A stretch of DNA of 25,053 nt from Competibacteraceae bacterium UBA2792 (GTDB taxonomy: Bacteria; Pseudomonadota; Gammaproteobacteria; Competibacterales; Competibacteraceae), in assembly GCA_002352125.1 (NCBI GenBank), contig DEHU01000033.1, positions 15,542-40,594 on the forward strand. Reading direction: 5' to 3'. Of the stretch, positions 16,623 to 25,053 are shown in pieces (the first letter of the stretch is position 1; each line of letters begins with the position of its first letter). A program made the translations under genes and the position numbers. The notes below the pieces were generated by a model. The model was not told the DNA's origin. It did not search any database and was given only the letters and a program-made list of their open reading frames with translations.

Positions 16623-18716
16623 GTGAACGAAGCCACTGCCCGCGAAAGTTTTTCACGGCGTACCCTGGGATGGGTGTTGCTGGAATTTCTTGGTTCGATG
16701 AACCTGGCGATCACGTTGCTGGTGGTGATCGCCATCGCTTCGGTAATCGGCACGGTATTGCAGCAAAACCAACCTTATCCGGATTACGTTCTCAAGTTTG
16801 GACCGTTCTGGTTTGAGGTGTTTCGCCAGTTGGGGTTATACGATGTCTACGGGACTGGTTGGTTCATCGGCATTCTCTCTTTTTTGATTTTGTCGACCAG
16901 CGTTTGTCTTTATCGGCAAGTGCCCAACATGCTGCGGGAGATGATCCGGTTCCGCACTCAGGTTCAACTTCGTTCGCTGCGCGGCTTTCACCAGCACTCC
17001 GAATGGTTGCTGCCGGGGCGCGATCTTTCGGCGGTGCTGACGGCAGCGGCCGGCGTCTTTCGGATCCATGGCTATCGCTGTCGATCGCAAGACTACGGCG
17101 ATCATTGGATCGTAGCGGCGATGAAAGGGCGCTATAACCGGTTGGGTTATCTGTTTGCTCATGCCGCAGTGGTGGTGATCGGCATCGGCGGTCTGCTGGA
17201 TGGCAACTTGTGGTTGAAGCTCAAGGAATGGCGCGGCGAGGTTGCCGTCGAAACCCGCGATCTAGCCGCCCGCGATGTGCCGCCGGTCAGCCGGCTGAAA
17301 CCCGGTGCGGTGCCGGCGTTTCGCGGCAACGTCATGCTGCCGGAGGGCACCGCCGCCAATTTTGTCTTTTTGCGGTTGCGAGACGGGTATCTCCTGCAAG
17401 AACTACCGTTTGCCATCGAGCTGCAGGAGTTTCGGGTGGAGTATTACGATACCGGTCAACCCAAATCGTTTGTCAGCCAAGTGCGCATCCACGACCAGGA
17501 GCACTTGGGTGATCGACCGCTGGAGGCCACCATCCAGGTCAATCACCCCCTGGTCTATCGCGGTTATGCGATCTATCAATCCGATTTCGGCGACGGTGGC
17601 TCCAAGCTGGAGTTGCAGGCTTGGCCGTTGTCGGGCATCCGCTGGGAACCGGCCGAAGTGAAAGGCGAAGTGGGTAGCGCGCTCGGGCTGACCGGGTCAT
17701 CTGGATCGCTTCGTCTGGAGCTGGACGAATTCCGGTTGTTCAATCTATTGCCGGAACCCGATGCCCGGCCCGGCGACCGCAAGTTTCGCAATTTCGGCCC
17801 CAGCGTCGGTTTTAAGCTGCGCGACGCTGCTGGCGAGGCGCGAGAATATCTGAACTATTTGATGCCAGCGCAGCTCGAAGGTCGTTGGTTTTACATCAGC
17901 GGCGTGCGATCTCGGCCGGGCGATGCGTTTAGCTACCTGCACATTCCGGTGGACGCCAAGAACAGCCCCGAGCGTTTTCTGAAATTCAACGCCCGGTTGC
18001 ACGACGAGAGCTGGTTGCGGAGCTTGCTGGGACGGCCCACGCTTGCCGCCGAAAATCCCGATCTTCGGCACGATTTCGATTTGGTGCGATTGAATCTGGT
18101 CGGATTGTTTATTCAGGGTGGTTTTGCTGCTGTGTCGGAGCGGGCCAAGACGGTGGTGCCGGCGGATCGATTGCAGGAAGCCACCATGCTTTATCTCAAC
18201 ATCTTGCGCGATACTCTGGCCTCGGTTTTCGTCGAAGTGCTACGCGAAGAAGGGGTCAACGTCGAACAAGGCATCGGCGAACGCGAAGATGCATTTTTCA
18301 GTGACGCCGTGTCCGCGTTGGAGATGTTGCCAGTTTATGGTGCACCGTTTTACCTACAACCGACCGGATTCCAACAGGTGGAGGCGTCTGGGCTGCAGGT
18401 CGCTCGCAGCGGTGGAACGGGCGTGGTTTACGTCGGCTTTTTCTTTCTGATCACCGGCATCTTCATCATGTTTTATACTTCGCATCGTCGGCTTTGGGCG
18501 TGGCTGTTGATCGAGGATGGCGCCACCCGGTTGGTTTTGGCCGGCACGGGCAACCGCCGTCAAACGGAGTTTGCCCACGAGTTCGCCGGTCTGCGAATGG
18601 ATTTGACGCGACGGCTGGGTCCATCCGAGCCAGTCGCGACGGTCCCGGTAGCCGAGGTTTCACTGCCGGATGCGCCGGTGGCCATGCCGGTAGCGGGGAG
18701 CCGATCCACGACATGA
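16623..18716 (+). CDS. resB: ResB/Ccs1-like cytochrome c biogenesis protein
   Basis: One half of the System II heme-delivery and ligation complex, acting with CcsA in the inner membrane to attach heme to periplasmic apocytochromes. Four membrane helices are visible (about 27-46, 80-97, 177-192 and 600-619 in the 697-residue form) with a large periplasmic domain between the third and fourth, as in the family. His180 in LFAHAAVVV lies in the third helix, where a conserved heme-linked histidine is expected. No ATG is available; the GTG at 16623 leaves 25 residues before the first helix, like homologues. A GTG at 16563 would add 20 residues with unusual codons (CTA, CGA, TCT). Neither has a clear ribosome site. 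The C-terminal tail of about 70 residues is Pro/Ala/Val-rich. Confidence 0.93.
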   Translation: MNEATARESFSRRTLGWVLLEFLGSMNLAITLLVVIAIASVIGTVLQQNQPYPDYVLKFGPFWFEVFRQLGLYDVYGTGWFIGILSFLILSTSVCLYRQVPNMLREMIRFRTQVQLRSLRGFHQHSEWLLPGRDLSAVLTAAAGVFRIHGYRCRSQDYGDHWIVAAMKGRYNRLGYLFAHAAVVVIGIGGLLDGNLWLKLKEWRGEVAVETRDLAARDVPPVSRLKPGAVPAFRGNVMLPEGTAANFVFLRLRDGYLLQELPFAIELQEFRVEYYDTGQPKSFVSQVRIHDQEHLGDRPLEATIQVNHPLVYRGYAIYQSDFGDGGSKLELQAWPLSGIRWEPAEVKGEVGSALGLTGSSGSLRLELDEFRLFNLLPEPDARPGDRKFRNFGPSVGFKLRDAAGEAREYLNYLMPAQLEGRWFYISGVRSRPGDAFSYLHIPVDAKNSPERFLKFNARLHDESWLRSLLGRPTLAAENPDLRHDFDLVRLNLVGLFIQGGFAAVSERAKTVVPADRLQEATMLYLNILRDTLASVFVEVLREEGVNVEQGIGEREDAFFSDAVSALEMLPVYGAPFYLQPTGFQQVEASGLQVARSGGTGVVYVGFFFLITGIFIMFYTSHRRLWAWLLIEDGATRLVLAGTGNRRQTEFAHEFAGLRMDLTRRLGPSEPVATVPVAEVSLPDAPVAMPVAGSRSTT

Positions 18717-18732
18717 GAGAGGTTTAGCAACG

Positions 18733-19911
18733 ATGGCGGTAACGCGCGAGGCAATGCTGGAACAATGGGATCGGCCGTCTCGTTGGCGTCGGCCGACCGT
18801 CTGGGATGTGCTCTGGGGTCTGCTGGCTGCGGCAGGCTCGATCTATCTTTATTGGCTGTATCGGTCGTACATGGACGGCTACGAGGTGGCGATCCAGATC
18901 GGGAGCACCCTGGCGCTGATCGCGTGGGGATGGTATTGGAAGCCGGCCCGGCCGTTTGCCCTGGCAGTCGCGCTGTTGGCCGCGATGGCGCTGTGGCGTT
19001 ACGGAGCCGATTTCGAGCTGCGCCGAAGCGATTTCCTGCTCAAGTATTTTCTGGAAAGCCAAGCGGCGTTTATGTGGATGAGCAGCTTGTACGTGCTGGC
19101 GACCGTCGCGTATTTCGCCGCACTGTTCGGCCGTTCCGAATTCGTCGGTAAAACCGCTACCGCGCTGACCTGGTGCGCAACAGCGATGGGTTTGACCGGT
19201 CTGCTGGTGCGCTGGCGAGAATCGTATTTGCTCGGCACCGACATCGGTCATATCCCGGTCAGTAACTTGTACGAAGTGTTTATCTTGTTTGCGGTGATCA
19301 CCGCGCTGCTCTATCTGTTTTACGAGGATCGTCACCGTACTCGCGCGATGGGAGGGTTTGCTCTGCTGGTCATCAGCGGAGCCGTGGGGTTTCTATTGTG
19401 GTACGCCTTCGAGCGCCAGGCCCATCACATCCAGCCTTTGATCCCGGCGTTGCAGAGCTATTGGATGAAGATCCACGTACCGGCCAATTTCGTCGGCTAT
19501 GGGGCCTTCGCCTTAGCGGCGATGCTGGGTGTGGCCTATCTGTTGCGCCTTGGAGCGGAAACCCGGCGCCCGGATGGTTTGTTGGTGCGAGTCCTGCCGC
19601 CGCTGGAACTGCTGGACGAGGTAATGTACAAGGCCATCGCCTTGGGTTTTGCCGCGTTTACCGTTGCCACGATCCTCGGGGCATTGTGGGCGGCCGAAGC
19701 GTGGGGTGGTTACTGGTCCTGGGACCCCAAGGAAACCTGGGCGTTGATCGTCTGGTTGAACTACGCTGCTTGGTTGCACCTGCGGCTGACCAAGGGTTGG
19801 CGTGGGGCACCGATGGCTTGGTGGGCCGTCGTTGGCTTGGTCGTGACGCTGTTCGCTTTTTTGGGCGTCAACATGTTTTTGTCCGGGTTGCATTCCTACG
19901 GCTCGCTCTAG
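18733..19911 (+). CDS. ccsA: CcsA (CcsB/ResC)-type heme-handling protein
   Basis: A 392-residue polytopic membrane protein, partner of ResB in System II cytochrome c maturation. The tryptophan-rich WWD signature WGGYWSWDPKET begins at W324, the periplasmic heme-binding loop of the heme-handling protein superfamily. Candidate heme-ligand histidines flank it: H248 in MKIHVP and H387 in SGLHSYG. About eight membrane helices are apparent. GAGAGG at 18717-18722 lies 10 bases before the ATG, and the gap from resB is 16 bases, so the two are one unit. dsbA follows after 46 bases. Confidence 0.95.
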   Translation: MAVTREAMLEQWDRPSRWRRPTVWDVLWGLLAAAGSIYLYWLYRSYMDGYEVAIQIGSTLALIAWGWYWKPARPFALAVALLAAMALWRYGADFELRRSDFLLKYFLESQAAFMWMSSLYVLATVAYFAALFGRSEFVGKTATALTWCATAMGLTGLLVRWRESYLLGTDIGHIPVSNLYEVFILFAVITALLYLFYEDRHRTRAMGGFALLVISGAVGFLLWYAFERQAHHIQPLIPALQSYWMKIHVPANFVGYGAFALAAMLGVAYLLRLGAETRRPDGLLVRVLPPLELLDEVMYKAIALGFAAFTVATILGALWAAEAWGGYWSWDPKETWALIVWLNYAAWLHLRLTKGWRGAPMAWWAVVGLVVTLFAFLGVNMFLSGLHSYGSL

Positions 19912-19957
19912 CTAGAGTCTCGCCTCCCGTTTTTCGTCGAATCGAAGGAAGCCGTTC

Positions 19958-20581
19958 ATGCCGAAATCGTTTTTGCGTTTGCTGCCGATCCTGTTGGCTT
20001 GCGTGTTGCCTTTTGCCGTAGCCCGGGCCGCCGATCCTGCCGCAGCACCGCCACCTTTCCAGGAGGGTAAGGATTACGTGCGGCTCCCGACTCCGGTGCC
20101 GACCTCGGTTCCTGATAAACCGGAAGTAGTCGAGCTGTTCTGGTATGGCTGTCCGCATTGCTACGATCTGGAACCGGTCGTGCGCGAGTGGCTGAAGCAC
20201 AAGCCCGACAATGTGGTATTCGTGCGAATTCCGGCCTCTTTCGGCGCGAATTGGGAACCGGGTGCCCGCGCCTATTACGCTGCCGAGGCGCTGGGGGTAC
20301 TGGACAAGGTACACCAACCGTTGTTCGACGCCATTCACCGGGAGAAGCGCAAGCTGGCCAGCGAGGACGAACTGGCGGCGTTCTTCGCCGAGCACGGGGT
20401 GGATCAAGACGCCTTCCGCAAGGCTTATAAATCCTTCCAGACCGAAACCCAACTGCGTCGCGGCAACCAATTGGCCCAACGCTATGGGGTGCGAGGCGTA
20501 CCGGCGGTGATCGTCAACGGCCAGTACGATGTGCGCTCTCCGCGCATTTTCGAAGTGGTGGACTTTCTGCTTGCCCGGTGA
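19958..20581 (+). CDS. dsbA: Periplasmic thiol:disulfide interchange protein DsbA
   Basis: A 207-residue secreted oxidoreductase. Signal peptide 1-24 (ending VARA before ADPAAA), then a thioredoxin fold with an inserted helical domain. The active site is C65-P-H-C68, the DsbA type, and the cis-proline loop is at P182 in RGVPAV. DsbA introduces disulfides into exported proteins and is re-oxidised by DsbB. AAGGAA at 19945-19950 is 7 bases before the ATG. In this setting, downstream of ccsA, it may also act on the CxxCH cysteines of apocytochromes before heme attachment; that is inference from context. Confidence 0.96.
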   Translation: MPKSFLRLLPILLACVLPFAVARAADPAAAPPPFQEGKDYVRLPTPVPTSVPDKPEVVELFWYGCPHCYDLEPVVREWLKHKPDNVVFVRIPASFGANWEPGARAYYAAEALGVLDKVHQPLFDAIHREKRKLASEDELAAFFAEHGVDQDAFRKAYKSFQTETQLRRGNQLAQRYGVRGVPAVIVNGQYDVRSPRIFEVVDFLLAR

Positions 20582-20610
20582 GCAAATGGGGCGAGCCAAG
20601 GCGACGAATC

Positions 20611-21402
20611 ATGACTGGGCGAAACGAGTCGCGTCGGCTGCGGTTGCTCAGCTACAACATTCAAAGCGGACTGACCACCAGTAACTATTCTCAATATCTT
20701 ACCCGTAGTTGGAAGCATCTAGTGCCCGTGCCATCGCGGATGACCAACCTCGACGGCATCGCCCGGGTTTTGGCCGATTACGATATCGTGGGATTGCAGG
20801 AAGTGGACGCCGGCAGTTTGCGCAGCGGCTTTGTCAATCAGGTGAAATACTTGGCCGACGCCGCGGGGTTCAAGCACGTATTCAATCAGGCCAATCGAAA
20901 AATCGGCATGATTTCGCAACACAGTAACGCGCTGCTGAGCCGAATTCGACCCTCTGCTATCACGGAACATAAACTGCCGGGCCTGATACCGGGCCGAGGA
21001 GTGCTAGAAGTTCGCTTTGGCGGTGGCGTGGATGCCTTGCACGTATTGATCTTGCACATGGCGTTGGGCCGGCGTGGCCGGCTGCGGCAGATCGAATTTC
21101 TGGTGGAATTGGTGCGCGATTGCCGTCATGTGATCATGATGGGCGATCTTAATTGCGGTTCGGACAGCCCCGAGATGACGGCGTTGCTGGCGGCGGCACG
21201 CCTGCGCGAACCGGCTCCCGGACTCTATACCTTTCCCAGTTGGCAGCCTGACCGGCAACTGGATCACATTCTGGTGTCGCCGACGCTCGCGGTGGAACGG
21301 GTCGAGGTGCTGTATCACACTTATTCGGATCATTTGCCGATCGCGATGGAGGTGCGGTTGCCGAAAGACTTGAGTTTATCGACTCGATCCAAAAGCCGAT
21401 GA
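20611..21402 (+). CDS. Endonuclease/exonuclease/phosphatase-family protein
   Basis: A metal-dependent phosphoesterase of the EEP fold, 263 residues. The set of active-site signatures is complete: N16 in SYNIQSG, E64 in LQEVD, H149 in LHMALG, D179 and N181 in GDLN, D218-H219 in LDHI and D240-H241 in SDHLP. Substrate may be DNA, RNA, phospholipid or a small phosphate ester; sequence alone does not decide. A relative sits after dsbA in pseudomonads, so the pairing is conserved, though no functional link is known. Start: a GTG at 20578 would overlap the dsbA stop as GTGA, but the ten codons it adds include rare AGG and CGA; the ATG at 20611 has AAGG nine bases upstream and is preferred. Confidence 0.9.
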   Translation: MTGRNESRRLRLLSYNIQSGLTTSNYSQYLTRSWKHLVPVPSRMTNLDGIARVLADYDIVGLQEVDAGSLRSGFVNQVKYLADAAGFKHVFNQANRKIGMISQHSNALLSRIRPSAITEHKLPGLIPGRGVLEVRFGGGVDALHVLILHMALGRRGRLRQIEFLVELVRDCRHVIMMGDLNCGSDSPEMTALLAAARLREPAPGLYTFPSWQPDRQLDHILVSPTLAVERVEVLYHTYSDHLPIAMEVRLPKDLSLSTRSKSR

Positions 21403-21418
21403 GGATGCCGTAACCGGT

Positions 21419-21449
21419 CCCCTCGTCGCTGGTTGGCGAGAGAGAGGGG
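21419..21449 (+). other. Two-step hairpin ahead of the fructosamine kinase gene
   Basis: CCCCTC (21419-21424) pairs with GAGGGG (21444-21449) and, inside, TCGC (21426-21429) with GCGA (21436-21439) around a TGGTTG loop. The structure lies between two same-strand genes and has no T run after it. It could stabilise the upstream mRNA end or influence the downstream ribosome site (AGAGGA at 21451-21456). Structure seen; role unknown. Confidence 0.3.
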
Positions 21450-21473
21450 TAGAGGAAGCAGGTTTCCTTGCGG

Positions 21474-22367
21474 ATGATGAACGATTTCTGGATTGCCATC
21501 GAACGCCGTGTCGGCGCGGTTACCGGTCAGGCTTTCACCGTTCGGCAGCGTCGGCCGGTCGGCGGCGGTTGCATCAATCGGGCTTGGCGGGCGAGCGATG
21601 GGGAGCGAAGCTATTTCGTTAAGCTTAACGAGGTTGCCGCCTCGTCGATGTTCGAGGCCGAAGCGGCGGGCTTGGCGGAGCTGGCGGCGACCGCGACCGT
21701 ACGAGTACCCGAACCGATTTGCCACGGTATCGCCAAAGAACAATCCTACTTGGTGTTGGAGTATCTGCCGCTGGGCGGCGGCGGCCCGAAAACGATGGAG
21801 ATGCTAGGCCATCAGTTGGCGGCGCTGCACGACCGGCCACGACCCTATTTCGGCTGGCATCGGGATAACACCATCGGTTCCACGCCTCAACCTAACGCAC
21901 CTTGCGATAATTGGGTCGAGTTCTGGCGCGAGCGGCGGTTGGGTTTCCAGTTGGATTTGGCTGCCGCCAACGGCTATGGCGGCGCTTTGCAGCGCCAAGG
22001 GGATGCGTTGCGAGCGCGGCTGGATGGGCTGTTCGTCGGTTATCGGCCCACGCCAGCCTTGTTGCACGGCGATCTGTGGAGCGGCAATGCCGGTTGCACG
22101 ATGAATGGCGATCCGGCGATTTTCGATCCGGCGGTCTATTACGGCGACCGCGAGACCGATTTGGCGATGACCGAATTGTTCGGCGGTTTTTCGGAGCGGT
22201 TTTACGCGGCCTATCGGGAAACGCTACCGCTCGAAGCGGGCTATCCGCAGCGGCGAACGCTCTATAACCTGTATCATATTCTTAACCATCTCAACTTGTT
22301 TGGTGGCGGCTACCGCGCTCAGGCCGAACGCATGATGACCGGCTTGCTGGCAGAGCTCGCGGGTTAA
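21474..22367 (+). CDS. Fructosamine-3-kinase family protein (YniA-like)
   Basis: A 297-residue small-molecule kinase of the fructosamine/ketosamine-3-kinase family, which phosphorylates sugar adducts on amines so that they fall off, a deglycation repair activity. Seen in order: glycine-rich loop GGGCIN (30-35), ATP-binding K50 in YFVKLNE, conserved E63 region, hinge LVLEYLPL, catalytic HGD at 198-200 with LWSGN, and the metal-binding DPA at 218-220 followed by YYGDRETDLAM. Size and motif spacing match E. coli YniA. Cys33 in the nucleotide loop is notable. The ATG at 21474 or 21477 is preferred over a TTG at 21468. It is 71 bases after the EEP gene and converges with the dehydrogenase gene. 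Confidence 0.93.
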   Translation: MMNDFWIAIERRVGAVTGQAFTVRQRRPVGGGCINRAWRASDGERSYFVKLNEVAASSMFEAEAAGLAELAATATVRVPEPICHGIAKEQSYLVLEYLPLGGGGPKTMEMLGHQLAALHDRPRPYFGWHRDNTIGSTPQPNAPCDNWVEFWRERRLGFQLDLAAANGYGGALQRQGDALRARLDGLFVGYRPTPALLHGDLWSGNAGCTMNGDPAIFDPAVYYGDRETDLAMTELFGGFSERFYAAYRETLPLEAGYPQRRTLYNLYHILNHLNLFGGGYRAQAERMMTGLLAELAG

Positions 22368-22394
22368 ACGGATCGGTGAAAACCGGTGTTGCAA

Positions 22395-22418
22395 GAGTCG
22401 CTGTTTGCACAGCTACTC
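22395..22418. other. Imperfect hairpin at a convergent junction
   Basis: GAGTCGCTGT (22395-22404) and ACAGCTACTC (22409-22418) can pair over 10 positions with one mismatch and a 4-base loop. It spans the end of the dehydrogenase gene (stop at 22413-22415) and the 45-base gap to the converging kinase gene. No T run on either side; a weak two-way terminator is possible. Confidence 0.25.
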
Positions 22419-23177
22419 GCGGTTTTCGCGGCTGATGGTGAACGGCGCGAACGCTTGGCATACCGGCATCACTTCCACGCTATTCAGATTGACGTGCGCC
22501 GGCCGAGTCGCTGCCCAGTACACGATGTCGGCAATGTCTTCCGGACGGAGCGGTTGCGTGCCTTCGTAGGTCCGGGCGGCTTTGGCGTCGTCGCCCTTGA
22601 AACGCACCAGCGAAAACTCGCTTTCCGATAGCCCTGGTTCGATGTTGGTTACTCTCACCCGTGTTCCCAGTAGATCGGCGCGCAAGTTGAGCGAGAATTG
22701 TTTGACGAAAGCCTTGGTGGCCCCGTAAACGTTGCCCCCTGGGTAGGGATAGGTACCTGCCACCGAGCCGATGTTGACGATATGGCCGCGATTGCGTGTC
22801 ACCATGCCGGGCAGAATGGCCCGCGTGCAATACATCAATCCCTTGATATTGGTATCTACCATGCGCTGCCAGTCTTCCATGTCGCAGCGGTGAGCCGGCT
22901 CCAGACCGAGCGCCAACCCGGCGTTGTTGACCAGCAGGTCGATCTCGGCGAACTCGGCGGGCAAGTTTGCGATGGCGGAGTTGACGGCGGCCTCATCGCG
23001 AACGTCGAGAGGAAAAGCGTGAACCGGAACGGTGGCGGCCAATTCGGCCCGCAGCGCATCCAGGCGCTCCCGCCGCCGGCCGCAGAGGATGAGGTGCCAG
23101 CCGTTGGCGGCGAACAGGCGGGCGCAGGCAGCGCCGAAGCCGGACGTGGTACCAGTGATAAACGCGATCCGAGGCAT
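22413..23177 (-). CDS. NADP-dependent short-chain dehydrogenase (YdfG-like)
   Basis: A 254-residue classical short-chain dehydrogenase. Cofactor motif TGTTSGFG (8-15), NNAG at 84-87, structural N110, and catalytic S138, Y151 and K155 (YGATK) are all present. Arg34-Arg35 after the second strand favour NADP over NAD. The pattern resembles E. coli YdfG, which oxidises L-allo-threonine and reduces malonic semialdehyde; the substrate here is inferred from similarity. Start: GGAGGA at 23186-23191 is 8 bases from the ATG ending at 23177 but only 2 from the ATG at 23183, so the inner ATG (MPRIAFITG) is chosen. It follows cysNC by 58 bases on the same strand and may be co-transcribed, although its own promoter is possible. 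Confidence 0.92.
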   Translation of the reverse strand: MPRIAFITGTTSGFGAACARLFAANGWHLILCGRRRERLDALRAELAATVPVHAFPLDVRDEAAVNSAIANLPAEFAEIDLLVNNAGLALGLEPAHRCDMEDWQRMVDTNIKGLMYCTRAILPGMVTRNRGHIVNIGSVAGTYPYPGGNVYGATKAFVKQFSLNLRADLLGTRVRVTNIEPGLSESEFSLVRFKGDDAKAARTYEGTQPLRPEDIADIVYWAATRPAHVNLNSVEVMPVCQAFAPFTISRENRE

Positions 23178-23185
23178 CGTCATGT

Positions 23186-23191
23186 TCCTCC
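23186..23191 (-). promoter_or_regulatory. Strong ribosome site deciding the dehydrogenase start
   Basis: Minus-strand GGAGGA, a near-perfect Shine-Dalgarno sequence, is 8 bases from the ATG at 23177. The alternative ATG at 23183 is too close, so the site fixes the start at 23177. Confidence 0.65.
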
Positions 23192-23235
23192 GAATCCCCT
23201 GTCGCAAAAGGAAAGGGGAGTGTGCGTATAAGCTT

Positions 23236-25053
23236 TTAGTTTCCCCGCAGAATCCGCCGCTCGCTCAGATAGCCCAGCAGCCGCTCCAGGCAGGCTTCGA
23301 CCGACTCCCGCTCGGTATCGAGTACCAACTCCGGCCGTTCGGGCGGCTCGTAAGGCGAATCGATGCCGGTGAAATCGCGGATGACGCCAGCGCGTGCCTT
23401 GGCGTATACCCCTTTGGGGTCGCGCTGCTCGCAGGCTTCCAGTGAGGCCTGAAGATGGACCTCGATGAAGTCTCCCTCCGCCACCAGGCTCCGGACGAGC
23501 TTTCGGTCGGCTCGAAACGGCGAGATGAAGGCAGTGATCACGATCAGTCCCGCATCGACGAACAACGTTGCCACCTCGCCGATCCGGCGAATGTTCTCGA
23601 TCCGGTCTTCCCTGGTAAAGCCTAAATCTTGATTGAGGCCGTGGCGGATGTTGTCGCCATCCAGCAGGTAGCTGTGATACCCACGCTGCAACAAGCGTTG
23701 TTCCAAGGCGTTGGCCAAAGTCGATTTACCCGATCCCGACAGTCCGGTCAACCAGATCACGCACGGTCGTTGCGCCTTCTGGTTAGCCCGTTGGGTTTTG
23801 GTCACCTTGTGCTCGTGCCAGATAACGTTGCGCGACTTGTCCACCAGGGGCTGCATGACCGGTCGGACGATCATTCCCGCCCCGACTGTGGCATTGCTGA
23901 CCCGATCGATGACGATAAATCCGCCAGTGCCCGGAATTTCTTCGTAGGAGTCGAACGGTACCGGCTGGTTCAACGCAAAGCGGCAATAGCCGATTTCGTT
24001 TAGCTCTAACTCGTCGGCGCGCTGGTGTTCCAGGGTGTTCACGTCGATTCGATGATGCAGCAAGGTCGGATTGGCGGGCAGCAGCCGCGTACCCAGCTTT
24101 AGGTCATATTGGCGTCCCGGTAGCATCGGCGAGTCCGCCATCCATACCACCCGGGCGTCGAATACCTCGGCGACCGGCGACAACTGGTCCGGGTGAACCA
24201 GCAAATCGCCGCGACTGACATCGATTTCGTCGGCCAAGGTCAAGGTGACCGCTTGGCCGGCGAACGCTTCGTTCAGCTCGCCGTCGAAAGTGACGATGCT
24301 TGCTACCTGGCTGCGCCGGCCCGAGGGGAGCGCTACCACCGGATCGCCTAACCGCACCATGCCGGCGGCGATGGTGCCGCAAAAACCGCGAAAATCCAGG
24401 TTCGGCCGGTTGACGTATTGCACCGGAAAACGGAAATCGCGCAGGTTGCGGTCAGCGGCGACTTCCACCTCTTCGAGCAGTTGCAATAGGGTTGGTCCCT
24501 CGTACCAAGGCATGCTGGTCGACGCTTGCACCACGTTGTCGCCGCGCAACGCCGAGACCGGCACGCAGCGCACGTCCCGCACGCCTAACTTGTCGACGAA
24601 CTCCAGATAATCCTCGCGAATTCGCTCGAAGACGTTCGAGTCGAAACCGACTAAATCCATCTTGTTGATCGCCAGCACTAGATGGCGAATGCCCAGCAGC
24701 GATACGATGAAGCTGTGGCGGCGGGTCTGCACCTGTACGCCTTTGCGTGCATCCACCAGCAAAATAGCCAACTGAGCAGTCGAAGCGCCAGTGGCCATGT
24801 TGCGGGTGTACTGCTCGTGGCCGGGCGTATCGGCGATGATGAACTTGCGTTTTTCGGTGGAAAAGTAGCGGTAGGCGACATCGATGGTGATGCCTTGTTC
24901 CCGTTCCGCCTGCAAGCCATCTACCAGCAGCGCCAAATCCAGCTCTTCGCCGGTAGTGCCGTATTTGACGGTGTCGCGACGCACGGCGGCGAGCTGGTCT
25001 TCGTAGATCAACTGCGTATCGTACAGCAGCCGACCGATCAGCGTGCTCTTGCC
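23236..25053 (-). CDS. cysNC: Bifunctional sulfate adenylyltransferase subunit 1 / APS kinase (5' end missing)
   Basis: The gene runs off the window: the last bases already encode [14 protein letters not shown], the P-loop of the GTPase, so only a few tens of N-terminal residues are missing from the 605 visible. The N-terminal half is an EF-Tu-like GTPase (CysN): DTPGHEQY at 75-82, NKMD at 130-133, then two beta-barrel domains. From about residue 425 it is an adenylylsulfate kinase (CysC) with P-loop GLSGSGKST at 437-445 and the conserved [10 protein letters not shown] stretch. CysN with CysD makes APS from sulfate and ATP, driven by GTP hydrolysis; the CysC half phosphorylates APS to PAPS. 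cysD is expected just upstream, beyond the edge. Fusion of the two activities is common in proteobacteria. Confidence 0.96.
   Translation of the reverse strand, partial: GKSTLIGRLLYDTQLIYEDQLAAVRRDTVKYGTTGEELDLALLVDGLQAEREQGITIDVAYRYFSTEKRKFIIADTPGHEQYTRNMATGASTAQLAILLVDARKGVQVQTRRHSFIVSLLGIRHLVLAINKMDLVGFDSNVFERIREDYLEFVDKLGVRDVRCVPVSALRGDNVVQASTSMPWYEGPTLLQLLEEVEVAADRNLRDFRFPVQYVNRPNLDFRGFCGTIAAGMVRLGDPVVALPSGRRSQVASIVTFDGELNEAFAGQAVTLTLADEIDVSRGDLLVHPDQLSPVAEVFDARVVWMADSPMLPGRQYDLKLGTRLLPANPTLLHHRIDVNTLEHQRADELELNEIGYCRFALNQPVPFDSYEEIPGTGGFIVIDRVSNATVGAGMIVRPVMQPLVDKSRNVIWHEHKVTKTQRANQKAQRPCVIWLTGLSGSGKSTLANALEQRLLQRGYHSYLLDGDNIRHGLNQDLGFTREDRIENIRRIGEVATLFVDAGLIVITAFISPFRADRKLVRSLVAEGDFIEVHLQASLEACEQRDPKGVYAKARAGVIRDFTGIDSPYEPPERPELVLDTERESVEACLERLLGYLSERRILRGN

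Overview
The window is a gene-dense, GC-rich chromosomal segment of housekeeping and central-metabolism genes. Gene content and order point to a gammaproteobacterium. Supporting blocks are hemC-hemD-hemX-hemY divergent from argH, lptM-lysA...dapF-DUF484, and engB divergent from cytochrome c4 followed by dsbA and an endonuclease/exonuclease/phosphatase gene. I cannot name the genus. I saw no insertion sequence, phage gene, CRISPR array, tRNA or rRNA, and no intergenic stretch exceeds about 180 bases.

Layout: (1) 1-1807, plus strand: the 3' part of ubiD, then a 2Fe-2S ferredoxin/flavin reductase. (2) 1885-6388, minus strand: hemC, hemD, hemX, hemY in transcription order, tightly packed with two 4-base stop/start overlaps. 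(3) 6435-7832, plus strand: argH, 46 bases from the divergent hemC start. (4) 7851-9809, minus strand: a serine carboxylesterase followed by a CPA1-type Na+/H+ antiporter, behind a promoter with a consensus -35 box. (5) 9943-15031, plus strand: lptM, lysA, a CoA-binding protein, a GNAT-nitrilase fusion, dapF and a DUF484 gene, probably one unit devoted to diaminopimelate and lysine with two extra genes inserted. (6) 15039-15677, minus strand: engB. (7) 15858-21402, plus strand: a cytochrome c4 closed by a strong intrinsic terminator, then resB and ccsA (System II cytochrome c maturation), dsbA and the endonuclease/exonuclease/phosphatase-family gene. (8) 21474-22367, plus strand: a fructosamine-3-kinase-like gene. 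(9) 22413-25053, minus strand: the bifunctional sulfate-activation gene cysNC, cut by the window edge, and downstream of it a YdfG-type short-chain dehydrogenase.

How the genes work together: regions 2 and 7 are linked by heme, since hemC/hemD make uroporphyrinogen III and the ResB/CcsA complex attaches heme covalently to periplasmic apocytochromes such as the di-heme cytochrome c4. DsbA oxidises thiols in the same compartment. The lysine block converts LL-diaminopimelate to the meso form (DapF) and on to lysine (LysA). CysNC makes APS and PAPS for sulfur assimilation.

I do not find a clearly new system. The observations most worth a second look are the CoA-binding and GNAT-nitrilase genes inserted between lysA and dapF, the System II maturation block with its own cytochrome, a P-loop cysteine in the fructosamine kinase, and a palindrome over the promoter of the esterase-antiporter unit.
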